Shown: positions 1-9,365 of the stretch, piece by piece
Position numbering within the stretch: position 1 is the stretch's first letter
Layout: each line of letters starts with the position of its first letter
DNA from: Pseudomonas fluorescens
GTDB taxonomy: Bacteria; Pseudomonadota; Gammaproteobacteria; Pseudomonadales; Pseudomonadaceae
Assembly (NCBI RefSeq): GCF_902497745.1
Contig: NZ_CABVHJ010000001.1
Coordinates: 521,854-585,853, forward strand
Length of the DNA stretch: 64,000 nt
Reading direction: 5' to 3'
Notes under the pieces: generated by a model
The model's input: only the letters and a program-made list of their open reading frames with translations
What the model was told of the DNA's origin: nothing
Database searches by the model: none
Translations under genes and position numbers: made by a program

Positions 1-372
1 TTCCCAGTTGTCTTCGACGAAGCGAATGTCGTGAACCAATGGGTCCAGACCGACATGCTTGAGCGAGCCCAGGTACAGTTCCTGGAAGTTGTCCGGGTTC
101 GGCTTCAGGACGACCTGGAACTGATAGTAATGCTGCAGACGGTTCGGGTTTTCACCGTAACGGCCGTCAGTCGGACGGCGGCTTGGCTGCACGTAAGCGG
201 CGTTCCAGGTTTCCGGGCCGATGGCGCGGAGGAAGGTCGCGGTGTGGAAAGTGCCGGCGCCTACTTCCATATCGTAGGGCTGAAGTACCACGCAACCTTG
301 CTCGGCCCAGTATTGCTGGAGCGCGAGGATCAAGTCTTGGAAGGTACGCACGGCTGGCGTAGGCTGGCTCAC
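1..372 (-). CDS. glyQ: Glycyl-tRNA synthetase alpha subunit, N-terminal part (runs off the window)
   Basis: Charges tRNA-Gly with glycine in the cytoplasm as the alpha chain of the alpha2-beta2 bacterial GlyRS. The minus strand reads from a GTG at 372 ([20 protein letters not shown]) continuously for 124 codons to the window edge. It contains the family-typical stretches [20 protein letters not shown] and [19 protein letters not shown], which belong to the class II synthetase core. An AGGTG lies a few bases upstream of the GTG. The beta subunit glyS is expected just outside the window, as in other Pseudomonas. It is divergent from tag. Only the first 124 of about 315 residues are visible. Confidence 0.95.
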   Translation of the reverse strand, partial: MSQPTPAVRTFQDLILALQQYWAEQGCVVLQPYDMEVGAGTFHTATFLRAIGPETWNAAYVQPSRRPTDGRYGENPNRLQHYYQFQVVLKPNPDNFQELYLGSLKHVGLDPLVHDIRFVEDNWE

Positions 373-453
373 GAAATTCACCTGTTTCTTGGGCTGCGAT
401 TTAAAGAGCGGGAGTATACCCGATTCATTGCTGCGCACGCCCCCTGGAGCCTT

Positions 454-1010
454 ATGCCACGCTGCTTTTGGTGTACCGAAGATCCGCTGTACATGGCTTA
501 TCACGACCAGGAGTGGGGCACGCCGCTACGCGATGCGCAGGGTTTGTTCGAGTTGCTTTTGCTCGAAGGGTTCCAGGCCGGGCTGTCCTGGATCACCGTG
601 CTGCGCAAACGTGAGCGTTATCGCGAGGTGTTGTTCGGCTTCGACGTGCAGCGTGTGGCGCAGATGAGCGACGCTGAAATCGACGAGTTGATGCTCGATC
701 CGGGGATCATCCGCAACCGCCTCAAACTCAATGCCGCCCGCCGTAATGCCCAGGCCTGGCTGCGCTGGAGGATCCGGTGGGGTTCCTCTGGTCGTTTGTT
801 AACGACCAACCGATCATCAATCATTTCAAGGATCGCAGCGAAGTCCCGGCGATCACCCCCGAAGCGCTGGCGATGAGCAAAGCCCTGAAACAGGCCGGGT
901 TCACGTTCGTCGGCCCGACCATTTGCTACGCACTGATGCAGGCCTCGGGCATGGTCATGGACCACACCCGGGACTGCGACCGCTACGCGCAGCTCGTCAA
1001 CGGCGGTTAG
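454..1010 (+). pseudogene. tag: DNA-3-methyladenine glycosylase I, frameshifted
   Basis: Tag removes 3-methyladenine from alkylated DNA. The reading frame opens at ATG 454 ([20 protein letters not shown], with the family's N-terminal Cys/His zinc residues) and is intact to about position 760. The remainder (VGFLWSFVNDQPIINHFKDR ... GFTFVGPTICYALMQASGM) continues in another frame to the TAG at 1010. The expected protein at the junction is AQAWLALEDPVGFLW. The DNA reads CTGCGCTGGAG where CTGGCGCTGGAG would keep the frame, so one G is missing near 761-763. The span is 557 nt, one short of a multiple of three. All expected motifs survive in pieces, so this is either a recent inactivation or a sequencing error. 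The first fragment would end in unrelated residues. Confidence 0.9.
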
Positions 1011-1050
1011 AATGGCCGCCTCGCGCACCGCACAAGATCAGGAGTGACCT

Positions 1051-1938
1051 GTGGAAAAGTTTAAAGGCGCCTTGCTGGTAGGCGCTCTGCGGCTGTTTGC
1101 CCTGCTGCCATGGCGGGCCGTGCAGGCCGTGGGTTCGGCGATCGGCTGGATCATGTGGAAAACCCCTAACCGCTCCCGCGACGTGGTGCGGATCAACCTC
1201 GCCAAATGTTTTCCGCAGATGGATCCGGCCGAGCGTGAGCGTCTGGTCGGGCAGAGCCTGAAAGACATAGGCAAGTCGCTGACCGAAAGCGCCTGCGCGT
1301 GGATCTGGCCAGCGCAGCGTTCGATCGATCTGGTGCGCGAAGTCGAAGGCCTCGACGTGCTCAAGGACGCGCTGGCCTCGGGCAAGGGCGTGGTCGGCAT
1401 CACCAGCCACCTCGGTAACTGGGAAGTGCTCAACCACTTCTATTGCAGCCAGTGCAAACCGATCATTTTCTATCGTCCGCCAAAGCTCAAGGCTGTGGAT
1501 GAATTGCTGCGCAAACAACGCGTGCAATTGGGCAACAAGGTCGCTGCTTCCACCAAGGAAGGCATCCTCAGCGTCATCAAGGAAGTGCGCAAAGGTGGTG
1601 CAGTGGGCATTCCCGCTGACCCGGAACCGGCCGAATCCGCCGGGATCTTCGTACCGTTCTTCGCCACGCAGGCGCTGACCAGCAAATTCGTGCCGAACAT
1701 GCTCGCCGGTGGCAAAGCCGTCGGCGTGTTCCTGCATGCGCTGCGGCTGCCAGACGGTTCTGGTTACAAAGTGATCCTCGAAGCCGCGCCAGAAGCCATG
1801 TACAGCACCGATACTGCCGAGTCCTGCGCAGCCATGAGCAAAGTGGTCGAGCGTTATGTCGCGGCGTATCCGAGCCAGTACATGTGGAGCATGAAACGCT
1901 TCAAGAAGCGTCCGCCGGGCGAAGAGCGTTGGTATTGA
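1051..1938 (+). CDS. Lipid A secondary acyltransferase (LpxL/HtrB family)
   Basis: Inner-membrane acyltransferase that adds a secondary acyl chain to lipid A. It is the counterpart of P. aeruginosa PA0011 (HtrB1) by position and family. The 295-residue protein has an N-terminal hydrophobic anchor (residues 6-35) and the catalytic H-x4-E motif as HLGNWE (His120, Glu125). It is followed by the family's substrate-pocket segment IIFYRPPKLKAVDELLRKQR and ends in MWSMKRFKKRPPGEERWY. The start is GTG with AGGAGTG just upstream. It lies 40 nt downstream of tag and may share its transcript. The exact acyl chain and position cannot be read from sequence. Confidence 0.9.
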   Translation: MEKFKGALLVGALRLFALLPWRAVQAVGSAIGWIMWKTPNRSRDVVRINLAKCFPQMDPAERERLVGQSLKDIGKSLTESACAWIWPAQRSIDLVREVEGLDVLKDALASGKGVVGITSHLGNWEVLNHFYCSQCKPIIFYRPPKLKAVDELLRKQRVQLGNKVAASTKEGILSVIKEVRKGGAVGIPADPEPAESAGIFVPFFATQALTSKFVPNMLAGGKAVGVFLHALRLPDGSGYKVILEAAPEAMYSTDTAESCAAMSKVVERYVAAYPSQYMWSMKRFKKRPPGEERWY

Positions 1939-1954
1939 GCTGATTGGCATGATC

Positions 1955-1986
1955 TGTGGATAACCTCTCTGGGGAGGTTATCCACA
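1955..1986. other. 13-bp perfect inverted repeat made of two DnaA boxes
   Basis: TGTGGATAACCTC (1955-1967) pairs exactly with GAGGTTATCCACA (1974-1986) across a 6-nt loop. Each arm carries the consensus DnaA box TTATCCACA, facing each other. There is no T-run, so it is a poor intrinsic terminator, although it sits just past the stop codon of the acyltransferase gene and 24 nt before the PilZ gene. Confidence 0.7.
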
Positions 1987-2010
1987 ACCGTTCATTCAAG
2001 GGCGCAGCAG

Positions 2011-2250
2011 ATGTCCGAACACCGCAAATCGTTTCGCATCAAGATCACCCACCACAGCTTTGGCGAATGCCTCGGGCAGACGCGCAACCTGTCGCCTACC
2101 GGGGTGTTTGTGCAGCATCCGGTTTTGGCTTCTTTGCCCAAAGGCGCGGTGGTTTACGGCCAGGTGCAGGATTTACCCACAGGCGCGCCGCGGGTGCGGA
2201 TGGAAGTGGTGACGGTAGATGCCGACGGTATCGGTCTTCGCTACCTTTGA
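2011..2250 (+). CDS. PilZ-domain protein (c-di-GMP binding)
   Basis: A 79-residue single-domain PilZ protein. Both c-di-GMP-contacting motifs are present: RxxxR as Arg5-KSF-Arg9, and the (D/N)xSxxG motif as Asn26-LSPTG31. This predicts binding of cyclic di-GMP as a stand-alone receptor or adaptor in the cytoplasm. It occupies the place of PA0012 in P. aeruginosa. Its partner is unknown. The window also encodes a GGDEF protein (46.7 kb) and an EAL protein (44.1 kb) that could set the ligand level. The start is chosen for the MSEHRKSFRI N-terminus typical of short PilZ proteins. It converges tail-to-tail with the TPR gene, one base apart. Confidence 0.88.
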   Translation: MSEHRKSFRIKITHHSFGECLGQTRNLSPTGVFVQHPVLASLPKGAVVYGQVQDLPTGAPRVRMEVVTVDADGIGLRYL

Positions 2251-2251
2251 C

Positions 2252-2566
2252 TCATTGCGCCTGACGATCGAGTTTCTTCAGAAACACTGTCATTTCCTTC
2301 TCGGCCTGCTTGTCGCCATGGGCGCGGGCGGCTTCCAGACCTCGTTCCCATGCCTGACGCGCAGCGGCGATATCGCCCAGCGCCAATTGCGCCTTGCCCA
2401 GCAGTTTCCATGCTGCCGAATATTTCGGATCGAAGCCGACACAGCGCTGGAAATGCTCGGCCGCTTTGGCGTTTTCGCCCAAATCCAGATAACCCTTGCC
2501 CAGGCCGAAGCGCAGCAGGGAGTTATCCACACCCTTGGCGAGCATTTTTTCCAGGGATTCGAGCAT
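2252..2566 (-). CDS. Small tetratricopeptide-repeat protein
   Basis: A 104-residue protein made almost entirely of TPR helices: LRFGLGKGYLDLGENAKAAE, then AAEHFQRCVGFDPKYSAAWK, then LLGKAQLALGDIAAARQAWE, each with the W/L-G-Y-A-F-A-P spacing of TPRs. No catalytic residues are visible and no signal peptide. It is probably a protein-protein interaction module. Counterparts sit at this place beside the PilZ gene in other Pseudomonas, but I know of no assigned function. A perfect DnaA box (2523-2531) lies inside its 5' end. Confidence 0.8.
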   Translation of the reverse strand: MLESLEKMLAKGVDNSLLRFGLGKGYLDLGENAKAAEHFQRCVGFDPKYSAAWKLLGKAQLALGDIAAARQAWERGLEAARAHGDKQAEKEMTVFLKKLDRQAQ

Positions 2567-2620
2567 CGGTGGATTCCTTTCTTGGGCGTGTCAGGTGTTG
2601 AAGGGGTTTATTGAGGCCGC

Positions 2621-2690
2621 CTTCGCGAGCAGGCTCGCTCCCACAGGAGAAACGCATTCCAAAGGTGGGAGCGAGCCTGCTCGCGAAGGG
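2621..2690. repeat. REP doublet (REPIN)
   Basis: Two inverted copies of the core CTTCGCGAGCAGGCTCGCTC / GAGCGAGCCTGCTCGCGAAG flank about 22 bp. This is the first of eight copies in the window. It lies between the TPR and trkA genes. Confidence 0.9.
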
Positions 2691-2712
2691 GCCAGTGCCG
2701 TCAGCGCAAACC

Positions 2713-4089
2713 TCAGAAGAAGCTCAACCCCACATGAAACAGCTTCTCCACATCGCGAATATGCTTTTTATCCACAAGGAACAAAATTACGTGGTCGCCC
2801 GCTTCGATCACCGTGTCGTCGTGGGCAATGATCACTTGTTCATTGCGGATCACCGCACCAATCGTGGTGCCCGGCGGTAGGCCGATCTTCTCGATCGGCT
2901 TGCCAATCACCTTGCTCGACTTCGCATCACCGTGGGCAATCGCCTCGATCGCTTCGGCGGCACCGCGACGCAATGAGTGCACGCTGACGATATCGCCACG
3001 CCGTACGTGGGCCAGCAAGGTGCCGATGGTTGCCAGTTGCGGGCTGATGGCGATGTCGATATCGCCGCCCTGGATCAGGTCGACATAGGCCGGATTGTTG
3101 ATGATCGTCATCACCTTCTTCGCCCCCAGCCTTTTGGCCAGCAGCGACGACATGATGTTGGCTTCGTCATCGTTGGTCAGGGCGAGGAAGATGTCAGCGT
3201 CAGCGATGTTCTCTTCCAGCAGCAAATCACGGTCGGAGGCGCTGCCCTGCAACACCACGGTGCTGTCGAGGGTGTCGGAGAGATAGCGGCAGCGCGCCGG
3301 GCTCATCTCGATGATTTTCACCTGATAACGGCTTTCGATGGCCTCGGCCAAACGCTCGCCAATTTGCCCGCCGCCCGCAATGACGATGCGTTTGTAGGTT
3401 TCGTCGAGGCGGCGCATTTCGCTCATCACTGCGCGAATATTCTCACGGGCAGCGATGAAAAAGACTTCGTCGTCGGCCTCGATCACCGTATCGCCCTGGG
3501 GCAGGATTGGCCGGTCACGGCGGAAAATCGCCGCGACGCGGGTTTCGACATTCGGCATGTGTTCACGCAACTGGCGCAGTTGCTGACCGACCAGCGGCCC
3601 GCCGTAATAGGCGCGCACCGCCACCAGTTGCGCCGCGCCTTCGGCGAAGTCGATCACCTGCAAGGCGCCCGGATGCTGGATCAGGCGCTTGATGTAGTTG
3701 GTCACCACTTGCTCGGGGCTGATCAGCACGTCGACCGGAATCGCTTCGTTCTGGAACAACTGTTCCTCGCGATTCAGATAAGACGCTTCGCGCACCCGGG
3801 CGATCTTGGTCGGGGTGTGAAACAACGTGTGGGCAACCTGACAGGCGACCATATTGGTCTCGTCGCTGTTGGTTACCGCCACCAGCATGTCGGCGTCGTC
3901 GGCGCCGGCCTGACGCAGCACCGACGGCAGCGAGCCACGGCCCTGAATGGTGCGGATGTCGAGACGATCACCGAGATCGCGCAGGCGCTCGCCGTCGGTG
4001 TCGACCACCGTAATGTCGTTGGCCTCGCTGGCCAAATGCTCGGCCAGCGAACCGCCGACCTGTCCCGCACCGAGGATGATGATTTTCAT
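2713..4089 (-). CDS. trkA: Trk potassium uptake system peripheral NAD-binding subunit TrkA
   Basis: Cytoplasmic gating subunit of the TrkH/TrkG K+ channel. The 458 residues contain two tandem RCK units. Each has a Rossmann TrkA-N domain (first glycine motif GAGQVG at residues 7-12; second [20 protein letters not shown] near 240) followed by a TrkA-C domain. Length equals the usual 458. It is the last gene of the def-fmt-rsmB-trkA run, 22 nt after rsmB. The TrkH membrane partner is not in the window. A DnaA box at 2768-2776 falls in its 3' end. Confidence 0.97.
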   Translation of the reverse strand: MKIIILGAGQVGGSLAEHLASEANDITVVDTDGERLRDLGDRLDIRTIQGRGSLPSVLRQAGADDADMLVAVTNSDETNMVACQVAHTLFHTPTKIARVREASYLNREEQLFQNEAIPVDVLISPEQVVTNYIKRLIQHPGALQVIDFAEGAAQLVAVRAYYGGPLVGQQLRQLREHMPNVETRVAAIFRRDRPILPQGDTVIEADDEVFFIAARENIRAVMSEMRRLDETYKRIVIAGGGQIGERLAEAIESRYQVKIIEMSPARCRYLSDTLDSTVVLQGSASDRDLLLEENIADADIFLALTNDDEANIMSSLLAKRLGAKKVMTIINNPAYVDLIQGGDIDIAISPQLATIGTLLAHVRRGDIVSVHSLRRGAAEAIEAIAHGDAKSSKVIGKPIEKIGLPPGTTIGAVIRNEQVIIAHDDTVIEAGDHVILFLVDKKHIRDVEKLFHVGLSFF

Positions 4090-4111
4090 CCAGTCACTCC
4101 GTTGAATCCGT

Positions 4112-5422
4112 TTAGCCGCGCGCGGCAGCGATCTTGATCAGCTTGGCGTAGTAGAACCCGTCATGCCCGCCCTGCTGGGCCAGCAATTGGCGACCATGGG
4201 GCTGCTTGATCCCGGCGCTGGTGGCCAGATCCAGTTCGCGGGCACCCGGGGTGCGCTCGAGGAACGCGGCGATGACTTCGGTGTTCTCGGTGGGCAGTGT
4301 CGAACAGGTGGCGTACAGCAGAATGCCGCCGACTTCGAGGGTTTTCCACATCGCGTCGAGCAGTTCGCCTTGCAGTTGCGCGAGGGCGACGATGTCATCC
4401 GGCTGACGGGTCAGCTTGATGTCTGGATGGCGACGGATCACGCCGGTGGCCGAGCATGGCGCGTCAAGCAGGATGCGCTGGAACGGTTTACCGTCCCACC
4501 ATTTTTCGGTGTCGCGACCGTCGGCGGCGATCAGTTCAGCGTTCAAGCCGAGGCGCTCAAGGTTTTCCTTAACGCGCACCAGACGCTTGGCTTCCAGATC
4601 CACCGCGACTACGCCGGCCAGCGCCGGTTCGGCTTCGAGGATGTGGCAGGTCTTGCCACCGGGCGCGCAGCAGGCGTCGAGCACGCGTTGGCCCGGCGCC
4701 AGATCGAGCAGGTCGGCGGCCAGTTGCGCCGCTTCGTCCTGCACGCTGATCCAGCCTTCAGTGAAACCCGGCAGGCTGCGCACATCGGCGGCGGCTTCGA
4801 GAATGATGCCGTCGCGGCTATAGATGCATGGCGTCGCGGCAATGCCGGCCTCGGTCAGCAAGCCGAGGTAGGCGTCGCGGCTGTGATGGCGACGGTTGAC
4901 TCGGAGGATCATCGGCGGATGCGCGTTGTTCGCTTCGCAGATGGCTTCCCACTGTTCCGGCCAGAACGCTTTCAGGGATTTTTGCAGCCAGCGCGGATGG
5001 GCGGTGCGCACCACCGGATCGCGTTCCAGTTCGGCGAAAATCGTTTCGCTCTCGCGCTGAGCATTACGCAGCACGGCGTTGAGCAAACCTTTGGCCCAAG
5101 GCTTTTTCAGCTTGTCGGCGCAACCGACGGTTTCGCCGATGGCGGCGTGAGCCGGCACGCGGGTGTAGAGCAATTGGTAGAGACCGACCAGCAGCAGCGC
5201 TTCAACATCGGCGTCAGCAGCCTTGAACGGTTTCTGCAGCAATTTCTCGGCCAGCGCCGACAGGCGTGGCTGCCAGCGCGCGGTGCCGAAGGCCAGATCC
5301 TGAGTGAAACCGCGATCGCGATCCTCGACCTTGTCTAGTTGCGTCGGCAGGGAGCTGTTCAGCGAGGCCTTGCCGCTGAGGACGGCGGCGAGTGCCTTGG
5401 CGGCGGCCAGACGCGGATTCAT
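4112..5422 (-). CDS. rsmB: 16S rRNA (cytosine-967-C5)-methyltransferase
   Basis: Methylates C967 of 16S rRNA using SAM. The N-terminal NusB-like RNA-binding domain (about residues 1-140) is followed by the SAM-binding methyltransferase core with [15 protein letters not shown] and [11 protein letters not shown]. The two catalytic cysteines are in [17 protein letters not shown] and [14 protein letters not shown]. The length of 436 is normal. Its ATG overlaps the fmt stop in an ATGA arrangement, so the two are translationally coupled. Confidence 0.97.
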   Translation of the reverse strand: MNPRLAAAKALAAVLSGKASLNSSLPTQLDKVEDRDRGFTQDLAFGTARWQPRLSALAEKLLQKPFKAADADVEALLLVGLYQLLYTRVPAHAAIGETVGCADKLKKPWAKGLLNAVLRNAQRESETIFAELERDPVVRTAHPRWLQKSLKAFWPEQWEAICEANNAHPPMILRVNRRHHSRDAYLGLLTEAGIAATPCIYSRDGIILEAAADVRSLPGFTEGWISVQDEAAQLAADLLDLAPGQRVLDACCAPGGKTCHILEAEPALAGVVAVDLEAKRLVRVKENLERLGLNAELIAADGRDTEKWWDGKPFQRILLDAPCSATGVIRRHPDIKLTRQPDDIVALAQLQGELLDAMWKTLEVGGILLYATCSTLPTENTEVIAAFLERTPGARELDLATSAGIKQPHGRQLLAQQGGHDGFYYAKLIKIAAARG

Positions 5423-6378
5423 TGCGCCTCCACCGCTGCGCCGAGCACGGTGCCGACAGCGAATTTCTCACGGCGGCTGTTGAACAGATCGCTGAAGTTC
5501 AGCGCTTTGCCGCCGGGCAATTGCAGACGAGTCAGGCACAGGGCTTGTTCGCCGCAGGCGACGACCAGACCGTCCTTGCTGGCGCTGAGGATTTCACCGG
5601 GGGCGCCTTTGCCGTCGGCGAGCGTCGCCGCCAGCACTTTCAGCGCTTCACCGTTAAGGGTGCTGTGGGTGATCGGCCATGGATTGAAGGCGCGCACCAG
5701 TCGCTCCAACTCAACCGCCGGACGGCTCCAGTCGATGCGTGCTTCGTCTTTGTTCAGCTTGTGCGCGTAGGTGGCGAGTTCGTCGTTCTGCACTTCGCCT
5801 TCCAGCGTGCCTGCGGCCAGACCGGCAATCGCTTGCACCACGGCCGGCGGGCCCATTTCGGCGAGGCGGTCATGCAGGCTGCCGCCAGTGTCTTCAGCGC
5901 TGATCGGCGTGACGACCTTGAGCAGCATCGGCCCGGTATCGAGGCCGGCCTCCATACGCATCACCGTGACGCCGCTCTCGGCATCACCATGTTCCACGGC
6001 ACGTTGAATCGGCGCCGCACCGCGCCAGCGTGGCAGCAACGAGGCGTGACTGTTGATGCAGCCCAGACGCGGGATATCCAGCACCACTTGCGGCAGGATC
6101 AGGCCGTAGGCGACCACCACCAGCAAGTCCGGCTTCAGTGCGGCCAGTTCTGCCTGAGCGTCAGCGTTACGCAACGTCGGCGGCTGCAACACCTGGATAT
6201 TATTTTCCAGGGCGAGCTGTTTGACCGGGCTCGGCATCAGTTTTTGCCCGCGACCGGCCGGACGATCCGGTTGGGTGTAGACCGCAACGATCTCGTAAGG
6301 GCTGTTCAGCAGGGCCTTGAGGTGTTCGGCGGCGAATTCCGGGGTGCCGGCAAAAACGATGCGCAGTGGCTCAGTCAT
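5419..6378 (-). CDS. fmt: Methionyl-tRNA formyltransferase
   Basis: Transfers the formyl group from 10-formyl-THF to initiator Met-tRNA. The 319-residue protein has the N-terminal formyltransferase fold starting [15 protein letters not shown]. The catalytic Asn/His/Asp region includes [20 protein letters not shown], with the SLLPRWRG folate-pocket signature, and [12 protein letters not shown]-terminal OB-type domain follows. It works with Def, encoded 58 nt upstream, on the same formyl-methionine cycle. A hairpin with a T-rich tail (6393-6424) between def and fmt could partly uncouple the two. Confidence 0.97.
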   Translation of the reverse strand: MTEPLRIVFAGTPEFAAEHLKALLNSPYEIVAVYTQPDRPAGRGQKLMPSPVKQLALENNIQVLQPPTLRNADAQAELAALKPDLLVVVAYGLILPQVVLDIPRLGCINSHASLLPRWRGAAPIQRAVEHGDAESGVTVMRMEAGLDTGPMLLKVVTPISAEDTGGSLHDRLAEMGPPAVVQAIAGLAAGTLEGEVQNDELATYAHKLNKDEARIDWSRPAVELERLVRAFNPWPITHSTLNGEALKVLAATLADGKGAPGEILSASKDGLVVACGEQALCLTRLQLPGGKALNFSDLFNSRREKFAVGTVLGAAVEAQ

Positions 6379-6392
6379 GAAGGGCGTCTCTT

Positions 6393-6424
6393 GAAAAGAA
6401 AAAGGCTTGCCGCAGCAAGCCTTT
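6393..6424 (-). terminator. Hairpin with T-rich tail between def and fmt
   Basis: AAAGGCTTGC (6401-6410) pairs perfectly with GCAAGCCTTT (6415-6424) over a 4-nt loop. On the minus strand it is followed by TTTCTTTTC. It ends about 15 nt upstream of the fmt start, so it may terminate or attenuate def transcripts. Confidence 0.7.
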
Positions 6425-6436
6425 GAAGGAGGGGCA

Positions 6437-6943
6437 TCAAGCGTTCTGGCGGTGCTGCTTTTCCAGTTTCTTCTTGATCCGGTCGCGTTTGAGCGTGGAC
6501 AGGTAATCGACGAACAATTTGCCGTTGAGGTGGTCGCATTCGTGCTGGATGCACACCGCGAGCAGGCCTTCGGCGATCAGCTCATAGGGCTTGCCGTCGC
6601 GGTCCAGCGCCTTGATCCTGACCTTTTGCGGGCGATCGACGTTTTCGTAGAAACCCGGTACCGAGAGGCAGCCTTCCTGGTATTGCTCCATTTCCTCGGT
6701 CAGCGATTCGAACTCGGGGTTGATGAACACCCGCGGTTCGGTGCGGTCTTCGGAAAGGTCCATCACGACGATACGTTTGTGCACGTTGACCTGGGTCGCG
6801 GCAAGGCCGATGCCCGGCGCTTCATACATTGTTTCAAACATGTCATCGACCAACTGACGCACTTCGTCGTCCACTACAGCCACAGGCTTGGCAATAGTGC
6901 GCAGACGCGGGTCCGGGAATTCGAGGATGTTTAAAATGGCCAT
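6437..6943 (-). CDS. def: Peptide deformylase
   Basis: Removes the N-formyl group from nascent proteins; Fe(II) or Zn(II) metalloenzyme. All three deformylase motifs are present in the 168 residues: GIGLAATQV (motif 1), EGCLSVP (motif 2, metal Cys) and HECDH (motif 3, two metal His and the catalytic Glu). I start it at [14 protein letters not shown] (6943), which matches the family N-terminus; the longer open frame upstream has no family support. It is divergent from the LysM gene across a 160-bp promoter region. Confidence 0.97.
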   Translation of the reverse strand: MAILNILEFPDPRLRTIAKPVAVVDDEVRQLVDDMFETMYEAPGIGLAATQVNVHKRIVVMDLSEDRTEPRVFINPEFESLTEEMEQYQEGCLSVPGFYENVDRPQKVRIKALDRDGKPYELIAEGLLAVCIQHECDHLNGKLFVDYLSTLKRDRIKKKLEKQHRQNA

Positions 6944-7026
6944 AGGCTTTGATTGCTGCACACGTTGAGTAAAGTCGGGCGATGGCCTGGCAGGTCCGAA
7001 GATGCAGGCTACCGTTGTGAAGCGTA

Positions 7027-7047
7027 GCTTGTGCATTTTGCACAAGC
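7027..7047. promoter_or_regulatory. Inverted repeat in the def/LysM divergent promoter region
   Basis: GCTTGTGC (7027-7034) and GCACAAGC (7040-7047) form a perfect 8-bp inverted repeat around ATTTT. It sits between two divergent starts with no T-run, so an operator is as likely as an RNA hairpin. Confidence 0.35.
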
Positions 7048-7103
7048 GAGCCACGGGGGCTCTGACGGTTCACGCGAATGCACATGATAAAGGGATTCAC
7101 TGC

Positions 7104-8129
7104 ATGAGGAAAACACTACTCGCCCTGCTGCTGTTGGCTTCGGCCGGCGTGGCGCAAGGGCAAGTGCAACTCAGGGATGGTTTTCCACAGCAATACACGG
7201 TGGTTTCGGGGGATACGCTCTGGGACATTTCCGGCAAATACCTGCGCGAGCCCTGGCAGTGGCCACAATTGTGGCGGGCCAATCCGCAAATCGAAAACCC
7301 CAACCTGATCTATCCCGGTGACACGCTGACCCTCAGTTATATCGATGGCCAGCCACGTCTGACCGTCAATCGCGGCGAGTCGCGCGGCACCATCAAACTG
7401 TCGCCACGGATCCGCACCAGTCCGGTGGCCGAAGCGATTCCAAGTATTCCACTCAAGTCCATCAACAGCTTTCTGCTGAGTAACCGCATCGTCGACAAGG
7501 TCGAAGATTTCGACAAGGCGCCGTACATTGTCGCCGGCGATGCCGAACGCGTGCTCAGCGGCACCGGTGACCGGATCTTCGCACGTGGCCATTTCGACCC
7601 GAATCAGCCGGTTTACGGGATCTTCCGTCAGGGCAAGGTCTACACCGATCCTGAGACCAAGGAGTTTCTCGGGATCAACGCCGATGACATTGGCGGCGGT
7701 GAAATCGTCGCCACCGAAGGCGACGTCGCCACCCTCGCCCTGCAACGCACCACCCAGGAAGTGCGCCTCGGCGATCGTTTGTTCAGTGGCGAAGAACGCT
7801 CGATCAATTCGACCTTCATGCCCAGCGCGCCCACTAGCAGCATCAACGGCGTGATCATCGACGTGCCGCGCGGCGTCACCCAGATCGGCGTGATGGACGT
7901 GGTCACCCTGAACAAGGGCAAGCGCGACGGTCTGGCCGAAGGCAATGTGCTGGTGGTGATGAAGACCGGGGAAACCGTGCGCGACCGTGTCACCGGTCAA
8001 CCGCTAAAGATCCCCGACGAACGCGCCGGGTTGCTGATGGTGTTTCGCACCTACGACAAACTCAGCTACGGCCTCATTCTCAACGCATCGCGCTCGCTGG
8101 CGGTGCTCGACAAGGTACGAAATCCGTAA
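7104..8129 (+). CDS. Exported LysM peptidoglycan-binding protein
   Basis: A 341-residue secreted or periplasmic protein of the PA0020 type. A signal peptide (MRKTLLALLLLASAGVAQG, cleavage near residue 19) is followed by one LysM domain at about residues 29-78 (YTVVSGDTLWDISGKYLREP ... NPNLIYPGDTLTL), which binds glycan strands. The remaining 260 residues have no recognised domain and are rich in beta-type segments. The start is ATG 7104; upstream codons in frame encode no signal sequence. It precedes dprA, 80 nt away with a DnaA box in between (8156-8164). In this family the LysM domain is an envelope anchor; no enzyme is visible. Confidence 0.87.
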   Translation: MRKTLLALLLLASAGVAQGQVQLRDGFPQQYTVVSGDTLWDISGKYLREPWQWPQLWRANPQIENPNLIYPGDTLTLSYIDGQPRLTVNRGESRGTIKLSPRIRTSPVAEAIPSIPLKSINSFLLSNRIVDKVEDFDKAPYIVAGDAERVLSGTGDRIFARGHFDPNQPVYGIFRQGKVYTDPETKEFLGINADDIGGGEIVATEGDVATLALQRTTQEVRLGDRLFSGEERSINSTFMPSAPTSSINGVIIDVPRGVTQIGVMDVVTLNKGKRDGLAEGNVLVVMKTGETVRDRVTGQPLKIPDERAGLLMVFRTYDKLSYGLILNASRSLAVLDKVRNP

Positions 8130-8209
8130 GCAAGCTTCACAAGTTACCAACAGAGTTATCCACAGCTTGTTCCGAATGGTTCGGGGCTTATAACGATCAA
8201 GGATGATCC

Positions 8210-9310
8210 ATGATGATGTCTGCCTCCACGCCGGTTTCCCCGGCGGAACTGGAAGCGCGCCTGCGCCTGCACCGCTTGCCGGATGTCGGCCCGAAGCGCT
8301 TTGCCAAATTGCTTGAAGCTTTCGGCTCGGCCTCCCAAGCCATCAGCGCTCCGGCCAGTGCGTGGCGTTCGTTGGGTTTGCCGGCGACGTGCGCCGAAGC
8401 GCGGCGCTGTCCAGACGTTCGCGACGGTGCCAGCCATGCAATGCGCTGGCTAGAGCGGCCAGAGCATCATTTGCTGATGTGGGATCAAGCCGATTACCCG
8501 GCGCTGCTGGCGCAGATTCCTGATCCGCCGCCACTGTTGTTCGTTGCCGGTGATCCGCTGATTCTTGAGAAACCGCAACTGGCGATGGTGGGTAGCCGTC
8601 GCGCGTCGCGTCCGGGAATGGACACCGCCGCAGCGTTTTCTCGCAGCCTCGCCGGGGCCGGTTTTGTCATCACCAGCGGGTTGGCGTTGGGTATCGATGC
8701 CGCTGCGCATCAGGCCGCTCTGGATGTTGGCGGGCTGACCGTGGGCGTACTCGGCACGGGGCTGGAAAACTTTTATCCACAGCGCAATCGACGATTGGCT
8801 GATGCGATGATTGCCTCCGGCAGCGCGGTGCTTTCGGAGTTTCCACTGGACGCCGGGCCGACCGCGAGCAACTTCCCGCGCCGCAATCGCATCATTAGCG
8901 GTTTGTCTCTCGGCGTGCTGGTGGTCGAGGCCAGCGTTGCCAGCGGATCATTGATAACGGCAAGGCTGGCGGCGGAACAGGGGCGCGAGGTTTACGCAAT
9001 TCCCGGCTCGATCCATCACCCCGGCGCGCGGGGTTGTCATCAGTTGATTCGCGATGGCGCGGTATTGGTGGAAACCATCGAACACATCCTCGAAGCGCTG
9101 CGCGGCTGGCAGCATTTGCCGTTGTCCACAGACTCTCCGAATGTCGATCATCCGTTGCTCGCCTTGCTCCATGCCGCGCCGCATACCAGCGAGGGCTTGG
9201 CTGACAGCTGCGGCTGGGCTTTACCCAAAGTCCTGGCCGCTCTGACCGAACTGGAAATGGATGGCCGTGCGGTGTGCGAAAACGGTCGCTGGTTGGCCAG
9301 GACGCGCTAG
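8210..9310 (+). CDS. dprA: DNA-processing protein DprA
   Basis: Binds incoming single-stranded DNA and loads RecA during transformation; also called Smf. The 366-residue protein has an N-terminal helix-hairpin-helix/SAM-like part (RLHRLPDVGPKRFAKLLEAF). The central Rossmann DprA domain includes MVGSRRASRPGMDTAAAFSR and VITSGLALGIDAAAHQAAL, then FPRRNRIISGLSLGVLVVEA. A C-terminal winged-helix remnant (about 305-366) follows. Three ATGs in a row (8210, 8213, with AAGGAT upstream) make the exact start uncertain by a codon or two. Pseudomonas keep this gene although fluorescens-group strains are not usually thought competent. Confidence 0.95.
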   Translation: MMMSASTPVSPAELEARLRLHRLPDVGPKRFAKLLEAFGSASQAISAPASAWRSLGLPATCAEARRCPDVRDGASHAMRWLERPEHHLLMWDQADYPALLAQIPDPPPLLFVAGDPLILEKPQLAMVGSRRASRPGMDTAAAFSRSLAGAGFVITSGLALGIDAAAHQAALDVGGLTVGVLGTGLENFYPQRNRRLADAMIASGSAVLSEFPLDAGPTASNFPRRNRIISGLSLGVLVVEASVASGSLITARLAAEQGREVYAIPGSIHHPGARGCHQLIRDGAVLVETIEHILEALRGWQHLPLSTDSPNVDHPLLALLHAAPHTSEGLADSCGWALPKVLAALTELEMDGRAVCENGRWLARTR

Positions 9311-9365
9311 GTTTTACAAGGAAGATCGGTAAACTGCGCGAAACCTGTTTGCGGAGAGTTTTTTC

